In this document: positions 23,347 through 34,904 of the stretch, piece by piece
Numbering within the stretch: the first letter of the stretch is position 1
How the letters are laid out: each line of letters begins with the position of its first letter
Assembly (NCBI RefSeq): GCF_000715075.1
Contig: NC_134100.1
Coordinates: 25,288,609 to 25,352,608 of the forward strand
Length of the DNA stretch: 64,000 bases
Reading direction: 5' to 3'
Source of the DNA: Nicotiana tabacum
Lineage: Eukaryota > Streptophyta > Magnoliopsida > Solanales > Solanaceae
Position numbers and translations under genes: made by a program
The notes under the pieces: model-generated
Told to the model about the DNA's origin: nothing
The model's input: only the letters and a program-made list of their open reading frames with translations
The model's database searches: none

Positions 23347-23521
23347 GGCTCTGGAGTTTCTTTCTTATTTTCTGGATTATTCCAGAGTTGTAATCCAGTT
23401 TTGTTTTATTTTTGTATTCGACAAAAGCGTGAAATTCTATTATCTCGCATTTTAATAAAGTGAAAGGTTTCTCTCTTTATTTTGTTTTAATTCTGTTTTC
23501 TTCTTTTTTCTTTCTGAACAG
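23341..23521 (+). other. Putative Ogre intron between protease and RT
   Basis: A donor GTAGTA after CATG at 23340, and an acceptor CTGAACAG (AG at 23520-23521) after a strong T/C tract, delimit 181 nt. The two gag-pro stop codons lie in the first bases of the intron. Removing the segment keeps the reading frame into the acidic region ahead of RT. Ogre elements are known to have an intron here, so unspliced RNA would give Gag-Pro and spliced RNA Gag-Pro-Pol. Splice sites are read by eye. Confidence 0.65.
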
Positions 23522-26500
23522 TTCTCTTTATACTGGTTCTAATAACATGGCATGCACAACGGATCTTCAACCTAGTCTAAAAAATCAATCTGATTCTAAA
23601 CTAATTGTACAAGAGGTTATGATGATGAATCGGAATACGATGAGGATGAAGCCTTTGAAGAGATAAATAGAGAATTAAGCCAGTTCGAAGAGAAACCCAA
23701 GCCCAATCTGAACGACACTGAAGCTGTCAATTTAGGGGATGCAGACGATGTCAGGGAAACCAAAATAAGCATCCACATTGAGCTGAACATCAGGAAGGAA
23801 CTAATCAAAGCACTCATTGAATTCAAAGATATTTTTGCATGGTCGTACGATGACATGCCGGGCTTAAGCACCGATCTAGTGGTTCACAAATTGCCCACTG
23901 ACCCGACGTGCCCTCCCATCAAGCAGAAATTGAGGAAGTTTAAGACAGATATGAGTGTGAAGATTAAAGAAGAAGTAACCAATCAGCTGCAGACAAAAGG
24001 TTATTCGGGTCACTCGATATCCTGATTGGTTGGCTAATGTGGTGCCAGTGCCGAAGAAAGATAGGAAGATCAGAGTGTGTTATGATTACCACAATTTGAA
24101 TAGGGCAAGCCCCAAGGACAACTTTCCATTACCCAACATCCATATCTTGATTGATAATTGTGCCGGACGTGAGATCGGGTCTTTTGTAGATTGCTATGCT
24201 GGGTATCATCAGATTCTGATGGATGAAGAAGATGCGGAAAAGACGGCATTCATTACGCCGTGGGGGACTTATTGCTACCGGGTAATGCCTTTTGGCTTGA
24301 AGAACGCTGGGGCAACGTACATGAGAGAAATGACTACGGTGTTCCATGACATGATACACAAAGAGATTGAGGTATACGTAGATGATGTGATCATAAAATC
24401 TAAGCGTCAGGAAGACCACGTGGCAGACCTAAGGAAGTTTTTTCAAAGACTTCGAATGTACGACATTAAGCTCAACCCGGCCAAATGTACATTTGGTGTT
24501 CCATCTGGAAAGCTGTTGGGATTCATCGTCAGTCGGCGAGGCATTGAGTTGGACCCGTCAAAAATCAAATCCATCCAGGAATTACCACCGCCGAAGAACA
24601 AAACAGAAGTAATGAGTCTGTTGGGAAGGTTGAATTATATCAGCAGGTTCATCGCTCAACTCACGGCGACTTGTGAACCCATTTTTCAGCTACTGAAGAA
24701 AGATGCTGCGGTAGAATGGACGGCAGAATGTCAGGAAGCCTTCGACCAAATCAAGGGGTATCTATCAAACCCACCTATGTTGGTCCCACCTGAACCAGGA
24801 AGACCGTTGATTCTCTATCTAACGGTATTGGAGAATTCATTTGGTTGCGTACTGGGGCAATATGATATCACAGGAAGGAAGGAGCAAGCCATCTATTATC
24901 TCAGTAAGAAGTTTATGGTCTATGAGGTTAAGTACAGTCAACTTGAGAAGACGTGTTGCGCCCTAACTTGGGTGGCACAAAAGTTTAAACATTATCTGTC
25001 ATCATATACTACTTATCTCATTTCACGCTTGGATCCACTGAAGTATATTTTCCAGAAGCCTATGCCCACAGGGAGGTTAGCGAAATGGCAAATATTACTC
25101 ACGGAGTTCGACATATTCTATGTAACGAGGACGACCATGAAAGCCCAAGCATTGGCCGATCACTTGGCTGAGAATCCTGTTGATGAAGAATATGAGCCAT
25201 TGAGGACGTATTTTCCTGATGAAGAAGTGATGCATATAGATGAGTTGGAATTATCTGAGAAACCAGGTTGGAAGCTCTTCTTTGATGGAGCCGCAAATGT
25301 GAAAGGAGTTGGAATAGGAGCGATACTTATTTCTGAAACATGACATCATTATCCTGTTACGGCACAACTACGTTTCTATTGTACCAATAACATGGCTGAA
25401 TATGAGGCATGCATTTTGGGTTTACGGTTAGCTGCAGACATGGATGTCCAGGACGTCTTGGTTTTGGGAGACTCGGACCTCCTAGTGTATCAAATCCAGG
25501 GTGAATGGGAAACACGGGATTTGAAGCTTATACTATATCGACAATGTTTGCACGATCTGAGCAAGCGATTTCGATCAGTGGAGTTCAGACACATCCCAAG
25601 AGTTCACAATGAGGTTGCCGATGCTTTGGCCACTTTAGCATCGATGTTGCACCACCCAGACAAAATTCATGTTGACCCGTTGCATATCCAGGTTCGTGAT
25701 CAGCATGCTTATTGTAACATGATAGAGGAAGAAATGGATGGCGAGCCATGGTTTTATGATGTCAAGGAATACCTCAGGATGGGAATATACCCAGAGCAGG
25801 CCACCGGAGATCAAAAGAGAGCCATTCGGCGATTGGCAAATGGATTTTTCCTCAGTGGAGGAGTGTTATACAAAAGAACACCAGATTTGGGATTGCTGAG
25901 ATGTATAGATGTTGGTCAAGCCATGATAGTGATGACAGAGGTACATGCGAGAGTTTGTGGGCCACATATGAGCGGATATGTATTGGCGAAGAAGATTCTT
26001 CGAGCAGGGTATTATTGGCTCACTATGGAGCGTGATTGTATCAATTTCGTGCGAAAATGCCATCAGTGTCAGATACACGGAGATTTGATTCATTCTCCGC
26101 CAACAGAATTGCATACAATGTCAGCACCATGGCCATTTGTTGCATGGGGCATGGATGTCATTGGACCGATTGAGCCGGCAGCTTCCAACGGTCATAGGTT
26201 CATTCTGGTCACCATCGATTATTTCACCAAGTGGGTTGAGGCTAAAACTTTCAAGTCGGTAACCAAGAAGGCAGTGGTGGATTTCGTTCATTCCCATATC
26301 ATCTGTAGATTTGGGATCCCCAAAGTGATCATCACGGACAATGGCGCTAATCTTAACAGCAGTTTGATGAAAGAAGTATGTCAACAGTTCAAGATTACAC
26401 ACCGTAATTCCACCCCGTATCGTCCCAAGGCGAATGACGCGGTTGAGGAAGCCAACAAGAACATAAAGAAGATATTGATAAAGATGGTAGAAGGGTCCAG

Positions 26501-26996
26501 ACAATGGCACGAAAAGTTGCCATTTGCATTGTTGGGATATCACACTACTGTCCGCACTTCAGTAGGTGCAACTCCTTATTTGTTGGTATACGGAACTGAA
26601 GCAGTGATACCGGCAGAAGTAGAAATTCCATCCCTCCGGATTATCGCTGAGGCTGGGATTGATGATGATGAATGGGTCAAAGCCCGATTGGAGCAGTTGA
26701 GCTTGATTGATGAAAAGAGATTGGCAGCAGTATGTCATGACCAGTTGTATCAAAAGAGGATGGCAAGAGCATATAATAAGAAGGTGCGTCCCAGGAAATT
26801 TGAAGTAGGACAGCAGGTGCTGAAACGAATCTTGCCACATCAGGCCGAAGCAAAGGGCAAGTTCGCCCCGAATTGGCAAGGGCCGTTTATTGTGACCAGA
26901 GTGTTATCCAACGGCGCCTTATGTCTGACAGATGTCGAGGGAAGATGCATCGACATGGCTATCAATTCTAACGCAGTCAAGAGATATTATGTGTAA
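23522..26996 (+). pseudogene. Ogre B pol: RT, RNase H, archaeal-like RNase H, integrase
   Basis: An acidic linker (about 23620-23850) leads into RT, with YVDD at 24375-24386. RNase H 1 (about 24810-25120) lacks the canonical first Asp. An archaeal-like RNase H follows (about 25265-25650). Integrase has an intact HHCC finger (CHQC) and a D (26154), D (26337), E (26445) triad with X60 and X35 spacing. The C-terminal domain ends at TAA 26994-26996. Lesions: a frame change near 23620, an extra base in an A run near 23995, and TGA at 25341-25343. From 25344 to the end the frame is open. Ogre A is closely similar throughout. Confidence 0.92.
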
Positions 26997-27257
26997 TTCT
27001 TTTGATTGCAATTGATGTTTGTCTATTTGTACTTGGCATTTATCGGAGAATGAAATGACGGAGGCAATTCTTTCTTCTATCCAAACACTTTAACCTTTGC
27101 TTCCCCCTTTGAGCCTTATTTATTCTTTCATACCCCTCTCTTGGAATCACTAATGAAAATGAAAAACAAAAAAAACAAAAAAGAAAGAAAAGGAAGAAAA
27201 AATAATAACAAAACAAAAAGAAAAGCCACAAGAAAAAGAAATACAAAGGAATCGAGT

Positions 27258-27317
27258 GAACTACGTTCGACCTAATTCCTCAAAGAGGATACGTAGGCGC
27301 ATCACGGCTCAGTCATA
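27258..27317 (+). other. GAACTAC structured motif, copy d (after pol)
   Basis: P1 CTACGT/ACGTAG; P2 TCCTC/GAGGA with an AAA loop. The downstream half ATCACGGCTCAGTC resembles copy a. It starts 262 nt after the pol stop. Confidence 0.6.
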
Positions 27318-29030
27318 GTATAACAAACAAATAAAAATAAAAATCCCCAAGCACGAAACTGGGGCAAAAGTTGCGGGAAGGAAGTTTGATTCCAAGAGTT
27401 GTAATGTTTTACCCATCAAAATTATTTTTGAACCTCTTTTGATACCCCTTTTTGCCATACACAAAAACCCATATTGATGTCCAAAAAGACCTCCCGATCA
27501 GTATCCAAGAAGTGCCAAGTCATGCAAATAGAAGTTGAGAATAACACTCTGATCCTCAGCAGAAAGAGGATCATAAGATGGAAAGAATTGATAGCCAAAA
27601 GAATCCCCAACAGATTAAGTCTTATCGGTAACACTCCAATCCCCAGCTGAGAAAGAGAAAATAAAATGAGAGAGTCTTATGGTGAAAACCTTCATAGGCA
27701 CCGTAAGGCAACGAAAGCTGAGAGAAACAAAATGAGAGAGTTTTATGGTGAAAACCTTCATAGGCACCAGAAGGCGACAGAAGTTGAGAGAAATGAGAGA
27801 GTCTTATTAGTGAAAACCCCTCGAAGGGCACTATGAGGCGACAAGATAAGATTGGCGGAAAGGATCCGTCGAGGCATCAAACAATGCAAAAGTGTTGATT
27901 TGGCAAAGAGAGTTGGGCGCCTGCATATCCCCCAGCGAAATGAGGCCACCAGAAAGATTGATTGATACAAATAGACTGGGTTGATTAATCTGGAATGCAC
28001 GACATGATCGTTGGGATCGGTTATATCATTCAGATAAGTCCTTTTCCTTTCTTCTCCCCAGCATTCGTTCAGAAAGACTTCTTCTTTTTCCATCTTTTGA
28101 AATTATCACTTTTCATTTCTTTTTCTTTAAGAATTTTTCCTCCAGTAGTTTGTTTTGAGAAAGATTTTTCAGAGCTTACTACCAGTTGCCAAAACGGTGC
28201 AAAGCAAAATGCGAATAGGACAGGCCAAAGATAAGGCGACAAAGCCAAAAGAAGTTTGTCGCAAGACCAAATGATGAATGGGTCTAGATTCCAAGGGAAC
28301 CAAATTTCCAGGGGAAGTTGGAGAAAAACAGAAAATTAGGAAGTTGAAAAGTTATGGATCAAATTCCAAGAGGATCCCTAGCAGATTTGCGAGATGCAGG
28401 AACAACTCCGACAGATTATTGACCAAGTTCCGCGATGGTCGGACAACACAGAGCGGGGAATGAAGAGAAAATAAAAACCATCCCCAGCAGGAATATCATC
28501 CCCAGCAAATAATATCATCCCCAACAAGTTTTGTAATAAAACGCAAAGCAGGGAAAGGAAAAAGGGGAAAAACCATCCCCAGCAGGAATGGCACGACCAC
28601 TCACCATGTTTTAAACTAACAAATTTTTCTTTGATTTGAATCAGGGGAAAGGAAATGTTATAAACAGCGGGGAGACATGGACACAAAGAAGATTATCAAA
28701 CTGGGGCAGAAAATTTTCTCTCATTTCGAAAATTTTCTTGAAATCAGATACCCACTTGGGGAAGATGGAAGATAACACAAGTTTTGAAGGAAGTGAAATT
28801 CCCAGTAGTTTACGGGAGAAGGCAATACAAGTTTTAAAGAAAGCAATCTTGGAAGAAGCAAGATAACCCAAGTTTTAAGGGTAGTGGTCTTTGAATCAGT
28901 ATAATCCCCACCATTGTTAAAAGGAGGAAAGTAACTAGTCTTAAAGAAGGAAGATAATTCCCCAACAGTGTTATCCTCGGCAGGTTTCAGAGAAGTGAAA
29001 ACACCAGTTTGAGGGAAGTAATTGCTGGAG

Positions 29031-30396
29031 AAGTCAGGAGCCCGCCTGTAGAACGGAGGTTGTTATAATTTTAAGTCGAAGAAGTCAGGAGCCCGCCTGG
29101 AGAATGGAGGTTGTTATAATTTTAAGTTGAAAAAGTCAGGAGCCCGCCTGTAGAATGGAGGTTGTTATGTTTTAAGTTGGAGTCAGGAGCCCGCCTGTAG
29201 AACGGAGGTTGTTTATTTTAAAAGTTGAAGAAGTCAGGAGCCCGCTTGTAGAATGGAGGTTGTTAAATTTTAAGTTGGAGTCAGGAGCCCGCCTGGAGAA
29301 TGGAGGTTGTTAAATTTTAAGTTGGAGTCAGGAGCCCGCCTGTAGAATGGAGGTTGTTAAATTTTAAGTTGGAGTCAGGAGCCCGCCTGTAGAACGGAGG
29401 TTGTTTATTTTAAAAGTTGAAGAAGTCAGGAGCCCACCTGTAGAACGGAGGTTATTATGTTTTAAGTTGAAGAAGTCAGGAGCCCGCCTGTAGAACGGAG
29501 GTTGTTATATTTAAGTTGGAGAAGTCAGGAGCCCACTTGTAGAACGGAGGTTGTTATAATTTTAAGTCGAAGAAGTCAGGAGCCCGCCTGTAGAATGGAG
29601 GTTGTTAAATTTTAAGTTGAAGAAGTCAGGAGCCCGCCTGTAGAATGGAGGTTGTTAAATTTTAAGTTGATGAAGTCAGAAGCCCGCCTGTAGAATGGAG
29701 GTTGTTATAATTTTAAGTCGAAGAAGTCAGGGCCCGCTTGCAGAATGGAGGTTGTTATAATTTTAAGTCGAAGAAGTCAGGAGCCCGCCTGTAGAACGGA
29801 GGTTGTTAAATTTTAAGTTGATGAAGTCAGGAGCCCGCCTGTAGAATGGAGGTTGTTAAATTTTAAGTTGATGGAGTCAGGAACCCGCCTGTAGAACGGA
29901 GGTTGTTTATTTTAAAAGTTGAAGAAGTCAGGAGCCCGCCTGTAGAATGGAGGTTGTTATTTTAAAAGTTGAAGAAGTCAGGAGCCCGCCTGTAGAATGG
30001 AGGTTGTTAAATTTTAAGTTGGAGTCAGGAGCCCGCCTAGAGAATGGAGGTTGTTAAATTTTAAGTTGGAGTCAGGAGTCCGCCTGGAGAATAGAGGTTG
30101 TTAAATTTTAAGTTGGAGTCAGGAGCCCGCCTGTAGAACGGAGGTTGTTTATTTTAAAAGTTGAAGAAGTCAGGAGCCCGCCTGTAGAATGGAGGTTGTT
30201 AAATTTGAAGTTGAAGGAGTCAGGAGCCCGCCTGGAGAATGGAGGTTGTTAAATTATAAGTTGGAGTCAGGAGCCCGCCTGTAGAACGGAGGTTGTTTAT
30301 TTTAAAAGTTGAAGAAGTCAGGAGCCCGCCTGGAGAATGGAGGTTGTTATCTTTAAGTTGAAATTAAAGTCAGGAGCCCGCCTGTAGAACAGAGGA
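29031..30396 (+). repeat. Minisatellite, about 28 units of 45-52 bp
   Basis: Repeated unit: GTCAGGAGCCCGCCTG, then TAGAACGGAGGTTGTT, then an AT-rich spacer of variable length ending AAGTTGAAGAA or AAGTTGGA. I counted 28 cores. Each has the inverted repeat CAGG-N6-CCTG. Higher-order patterns exist (GGAGTCAGG-type and GAAGTCAGG-type units alternate in blocks). It occupies the same position between pol and LTR as the 48-bp array of Ogre A. Confidence 0.95.
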
Positions 30397-30636
30397 ATAC
30401 ACTCACAAGTCAAGTCAAATAAAGAAACAGCGGAGGAAACACAAGCCAACAAGAAAGCAAGGCGACCAGAGCAAGTTTGAAGATAGATAAGATTTTGTAA
30501 TCCCTAGTTTAGTCTAGCTTCTTGTTTTCTTTTACCAATGGTGTAATAAGGAGGTCGGTAAGCAGTAGCAGCAGCATGCAACAACAGTAGCAGCAAAATT
30601 ACAGTCTCATGGTAGTCCCAGCCACCAAAACTTTCC

Positions 30637-30704
30637 GAACTACATTGACCTAATTCCCTTTTAGACAGGGATATGTAGGAAACCTTCGAAGCAGAAGTTC
30701 GGTC
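30637..30704 (+). other. GAACTAC structured motif, copy e (before PPT)
   Basis: P1 CTACAT/ATGTAG; P2 TCCCT/AGGGA; P3 AAC(C)TTC/GAAGTT with one bulge. TTGACC in the internal loop is fully complementary to GGTCAA at the 3' edge (6 bp). Confidence 0.65.
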
Positions 30705-30810
30705 AACTCTTTCAAAAAATACTTCACACGGAGTACTCAAACGGGCAAAAAAAAAATTGCTCGTATCCGCTCACTTTATCTTTGTACGAAAACCCTTCGT
30801 GTTTCCGGAC

Positions 30811-30822
30811 AAAGAGTGGCAG
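30811..30822 (+). other. Polypurine tract of Ogre B
   Basis: AAAGAGTGGCAG just upstream of the 3' LTR. It has one T interruption compared with Ogre A. Confidence 0.75.
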
Positions 30823-30823
30823 C

Positions 30824-33800
30824 TATGAGCACGTGATTTTTGCCTCACACAAATTACTCCCAAAAATTCAAAATAAAATAGTTTCTTTTGTGTGCAATTT
30901 TGTGAATTTTTCGTGATATTTTCAGCTATTGATTGCATTTGTGTGTACACGTTTATTTGTGTAAATTAATGGAAAAGTACAAAAATATAGCATTTTGAAT
31001 TTAGGATTTTATTTTTAGTAAAATTGTATTTTTACAAGAAAAGCATAAAAAATAATGCACTTTGCATTTTAGTGTTTAATTGTGTGATTTGGTATTTAAT
31101 TATTCTGTGATAATTACTACTTAGAGTTAATTAACATTTTTAGGATAAATTGATCAAGTTTAAATTTAGTTTTGGATTTTTTTTATTTTATTAGAATTCT
31201 AGAATAATAAAAGGAAAAGAATAATAAATAGTTTATCAGAATTTTGGGCCAAATTCAGTTTAATTTGAAAAGCCCAAATCAAATTCGCCCCAACCCGGTC
31301 CGCCCCAGCGTCGACCAAACAATGATGTTTTGGTCATGTCAATCTGGACCGTTGAATCAGTTTGATCAAACGGTCCAGAAGTTAACCCATTCACAAACCC
31401 TGACCCGACCTACCTTGTACCCGGTCCGGTACAGCACCCATGTGGTTGAAACGACCCCGTTTTGATTATTGACTCGATTAGGACCGTTGGATTATTCTTC
31501 TAGCGGCCCTGATTAAATCAACAATTTTAATATACCACAACCCCCCCAAACCTCTTACCCTCATTTCATTCTCACACCCCCCATCTCTCATCTTCTTCAG
31601 AGACAAAACGTAACGCCACCGCCCGCCACCAAGCCGGAAATTGCCTACGGCAATGTTCGGCGCCCAATCCCTCCCACTTTTACATCGTAGACTCCCTTAA
31701 CCTCCCCGTCCCGAATCCCCACTCCGTTTCCCTCGAATGTTGCTCGATCTTCTCAAATATTAGATCGAAAACCTGGAACCCTAATAGCCGCCACCCTTTC
31801 CCCCTTTCCTCTGGTGGCGGCACCACTTCCCCTCAGCCCCAAATTAACACCAAATGACCACCAAACCACCCCCGATCCAAATCCATGAACCACTTGCCTC
31901 GAATCAACTTGGAACTTCTCGAATCTCCATTTGAAGATTCGAGCAGAACCCGAACCTACCCCAACCAAGCCCAAATTCATACCATGGCACCCCCTGACCT
32001 CCCTCGTGCCCAAACCACCTTTGGTTTGGGTTGAATCTGGCTAGAAACACTCGAACCCCAAATCGAAACGTAAAAACCCTAGAAAACCAAAACTGGTTTC
32101 TGTCCGAAATTGAAGGGAATTTGGGTGTTTAACTGACTTTAGTCGAAGTGTTCTCAGTTGAGAACACTCGATTAAGGTCCGTTTGACCTCAAAAAGTTCA
32201 AGTCCGAGTCAATTCAAGTCCGTCTGTTCTCTGTTCCATTTAAGGTATTTTTCTTTTTTTACTTTTATTCTATTTTTGATGTTATAAATGTCTGTTTATT
32301 TGTTTAGAGTTGTTATATTAATTTTTTCATTTTTGTCAAATGTTCTGTTCTTCTCACTCAGACCTTTTATTTGGTCAAATTTACTTTTGTTCGTTGTTGA
32401 GTATATATTATAGGTTGTATAATCGATTCGAATAGTTTCGTCGATTAATTAAGTTTTTATTATAAATCCCGATTTTTGTCAATGCCCATAAATTGCCTGA
32501 TTATCTATTTCTGATGGAATAGATAATTCAGTTGCCCCATAGTTTTTGTCAATGCCCCATAAATTGCCTGATTATCTATTTTTGTCAATGCCCCATAGTT
32601 TAGTCATTCAGTTGTCAGGAGGATTGGTTATAGCTGTTAATCAGAATTAGTTTTAGATAATTGTTAGCTTGAACAGATTTTAGAGTTAAAGGTTTTAATG
32701 CAGATGAATAGATTGTATTAGGGCAGTAATATTAAGGGGTTTCAGGGGTGATTTGGGAATGGAACAGTTAGGATAATATTTTAATGTTAGTGTCTTGTTA
32801 GTGGGGTATTAAATGTCTTTAAATTAATAAGTTAATGGGGAACAAGAGGGAATTGAGGCTGAAAATAAGGAAAAGCATTCCTTAGTGGGTTTTAAGTGGA
32901 AATATGCAGATTTTGGTTGCTGGGGGGTCGGGTAGTTAAGTTTTAAAGAGGGGGAAGGTATGTAATGGCTATAAATAGAAGGCATTTGGACTGATTAAGA
33001 AAAAAAATTTGGAGATCAGAAATTCAGAATTAGAAATATATAAAATAGGCTGACTTTTAATGTTAAAGAGGTCAGTTTAGTTTGAGAGTGAAAGTGACTG
33101 GATTTTAACACAAAAGTTCAGTTAGTTAGAGAGTGAAAACAGGCTGGATTTCAATACTAAGAGTTCAATATTGAGAGGAAGGAAGTCTAGTCTTCTTTGA
33201 TTGCTGAAAATTAGTTAAAAGAGTAGAGTTTCTTGAAAGTGTTCTTCTTTGAGAGTTAAAGAATAGAGAATCAGAAAGTACTATTTCATTGCATTTCTGA
33301 GTAGATTTCTGCCCTCTGTTTGTTTCTGGGAGTTCCCTGGTTCAGTTTGGTATTGCTGGGGTTGTCAACTGGTTTTTCTGAGTTTGTTGTGGGTTTCTCG
33401 TTACTGTTCCATTGGATATTGCTGGGATTTTGCTGGTTTTAATCTGTTATTGGGTTGTTGCTGTTTGTTGATGTTGCTGTGTTGCTACTGCATCTGTTGT
33501 TTCTCATCTTCCTCTTCTTTTGTTTCCAACACCAGGTACACAACTAAGCTCAATTTGATGTAGCTTTGAGATGTAAACATGAAATGGAAATGCTCGGGCC
33601 CTTAATTATTTGATGTTGTATCTGTAGCTCAGTAGATATAGATGATAAGTAGTTGTATAGTCCAATTTGATCTATAACTCAATGAAATATAGACTATGAA
33701 GTTTGCACCTAATTAGGACTGTTTAAACCGTTAATTCGTGTTCGTTAGCTGTAGATTTAGTATAGTTTAGTACTGATTTCAGCTAACATTGAGTTAAAAA

Positions 33801-34899
33801 TCGAATATCAGTATTGTTTGGACTTACAATTAATTCAGAAGTCAACATGTGGTGCTTATTCCGATTTCAGGTTAAACGCGCTTTTAAAACAGCCCAACAT
33901 GCTAGTTATTGATGTCCACTCCTTTGTTCGTTAAGCTCACTACTTCGACGTAGGAACAAGTAATTGCATGCTAATGGTTAATATCAATAGTCTACTTGAA
34001 TTTGAATCAGTTAACTTAGTCATGAATGTTAGCAGAATCAAATAACCAAGTCGTGTAGTTCAAAACTCGATCCAGCATATGGATTGGGTTCTTTGGACCT
34101 AAAGTTGAAATGGCATTTGGTCTACTAATTTCAATTGATAGACTATAGGATTTTCTAATAATAACTAATTAGGGCCCCTTTTATTTATTTCTTTAGAGAC
34201 AAATAAATAGAAGAATAATAGTCATTTTAGGATTAGCCTATAAATAATAAATGAGACGAGCCTCGCCAAATAAAACGCATAAGTTGCGGGGCCCTCAGTA
34301 AATATTGCGTTAAAATACTTTAGATTTCGAGACAGACCGTCTAATGAATTTCACGGCTTTCCTCAAAATAATAACGCGCTAGTCACTTTAGGTGCGCTTT
34401 TAATAAATTACTTTCTTAAACTCGGGTGCACATTTATGTGACCCAAATCCAAATCTCAACAGAGTCGAGATGTGTCAATAACCACGAGTGCATTGATGTG
34501 ACGTGGTTCGAGACGTGTTTTCACGACGTTGCAATTCTCTCTTAAAATAACAACAATAAAAGCGGGAAAGTTAAAATTTGCACACAGGTTCAACATGTAT
34601 AAAAATCAGATAAATAAGTCGAATATGACAGTTGAGCGACCGTGCTAGAACCACGGAACTCGGGAATGCCTAACACCTTCTCCCGGGTTAACAGAATTCC
34701 TTATCCGAATTTCTGGTTCGCGGACTGTAATACAGAGTCATTCTTTTCCTCGATTCGGTATTAAACCGGTGACTTGGGACTCCATAAATCTCCCAAGTGG
34801 CGACTCTAAAATAAATAAACAAATCACGTTTCGATTGTCCTTTAATTGGAAAAACTTCCTTTACGCCCTTGCGGGCGCAGGTAAAAAGGAGGTATGACA
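30824..34899 (+). repeat. 3' LTR of Ogre B (4.08 kb)
   Basis: It begins TATGAGCACG (the terminal TG has become TA) and ends GGAGGTATGACA, followed by ACACC. It is about 245 bp shorter than the 5' LTR. About 325 bp (the equivalent of 13254-13578) is replaced by roughly 85 bp of locally templated filler at about 32514-32600. It contains the TATA box (32970) and both U3 hairpins (31918-31943 and 32135-32179). No gene is present. Confidence 0.95.
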
Positions 34900-34904
34900 A
34901 CACC
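34900..34904. repeat. Ogre B target site duplication, right copy
   Basis: ACACC directly follows the 3' LTR, matching 11554-11558. Confidence 0.95.

Larger units (their letters stand above)
26997..30823 (+). other. Ogre B 3' non-coding region
   Basis: This 3.8-kb region contains two GAACTAC motif copies (27258-27317 and 30637-30704), degenerate repeats of GAGAGTCTTATGGTGAAAAC (about 27665-27840, also near 3445-3540 in Ogre A), a 28-unit minisatellite (29031-30396) and the polypurine tract. No conserved protein is visible. Confidence 0.8.
11559..34899 (+). mobile_element. Complete Ogre/Tat retrotransposon, copy B
   Basis: This 23.3-kb element has LTRs at 11559-15879 and 30824-34899, tRNA-Arg-type PBS, leader, ORF1, gag-pro with a G-patch, a putative intron, RT with two RNase H domains, integrase, minisatellite and PPT. 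It is flanked by ACACC on both sides. An extra ORF before gag, an intron between protease and RT, and LTRs over 4 kb are the published hallmarks of Ogre elements. Every coding block has disabling lesions, so it could move only with help in trans. Confidence 0.96.

Noticed and set aside
29031..30396. Regularly spaced repeat resembling a CRISPR array
   Set aside because: The spacers are themselves near-identical AT-rich repeats, no cas genes exist, and the context is a plant retrotransposon; it is a minisatellite.
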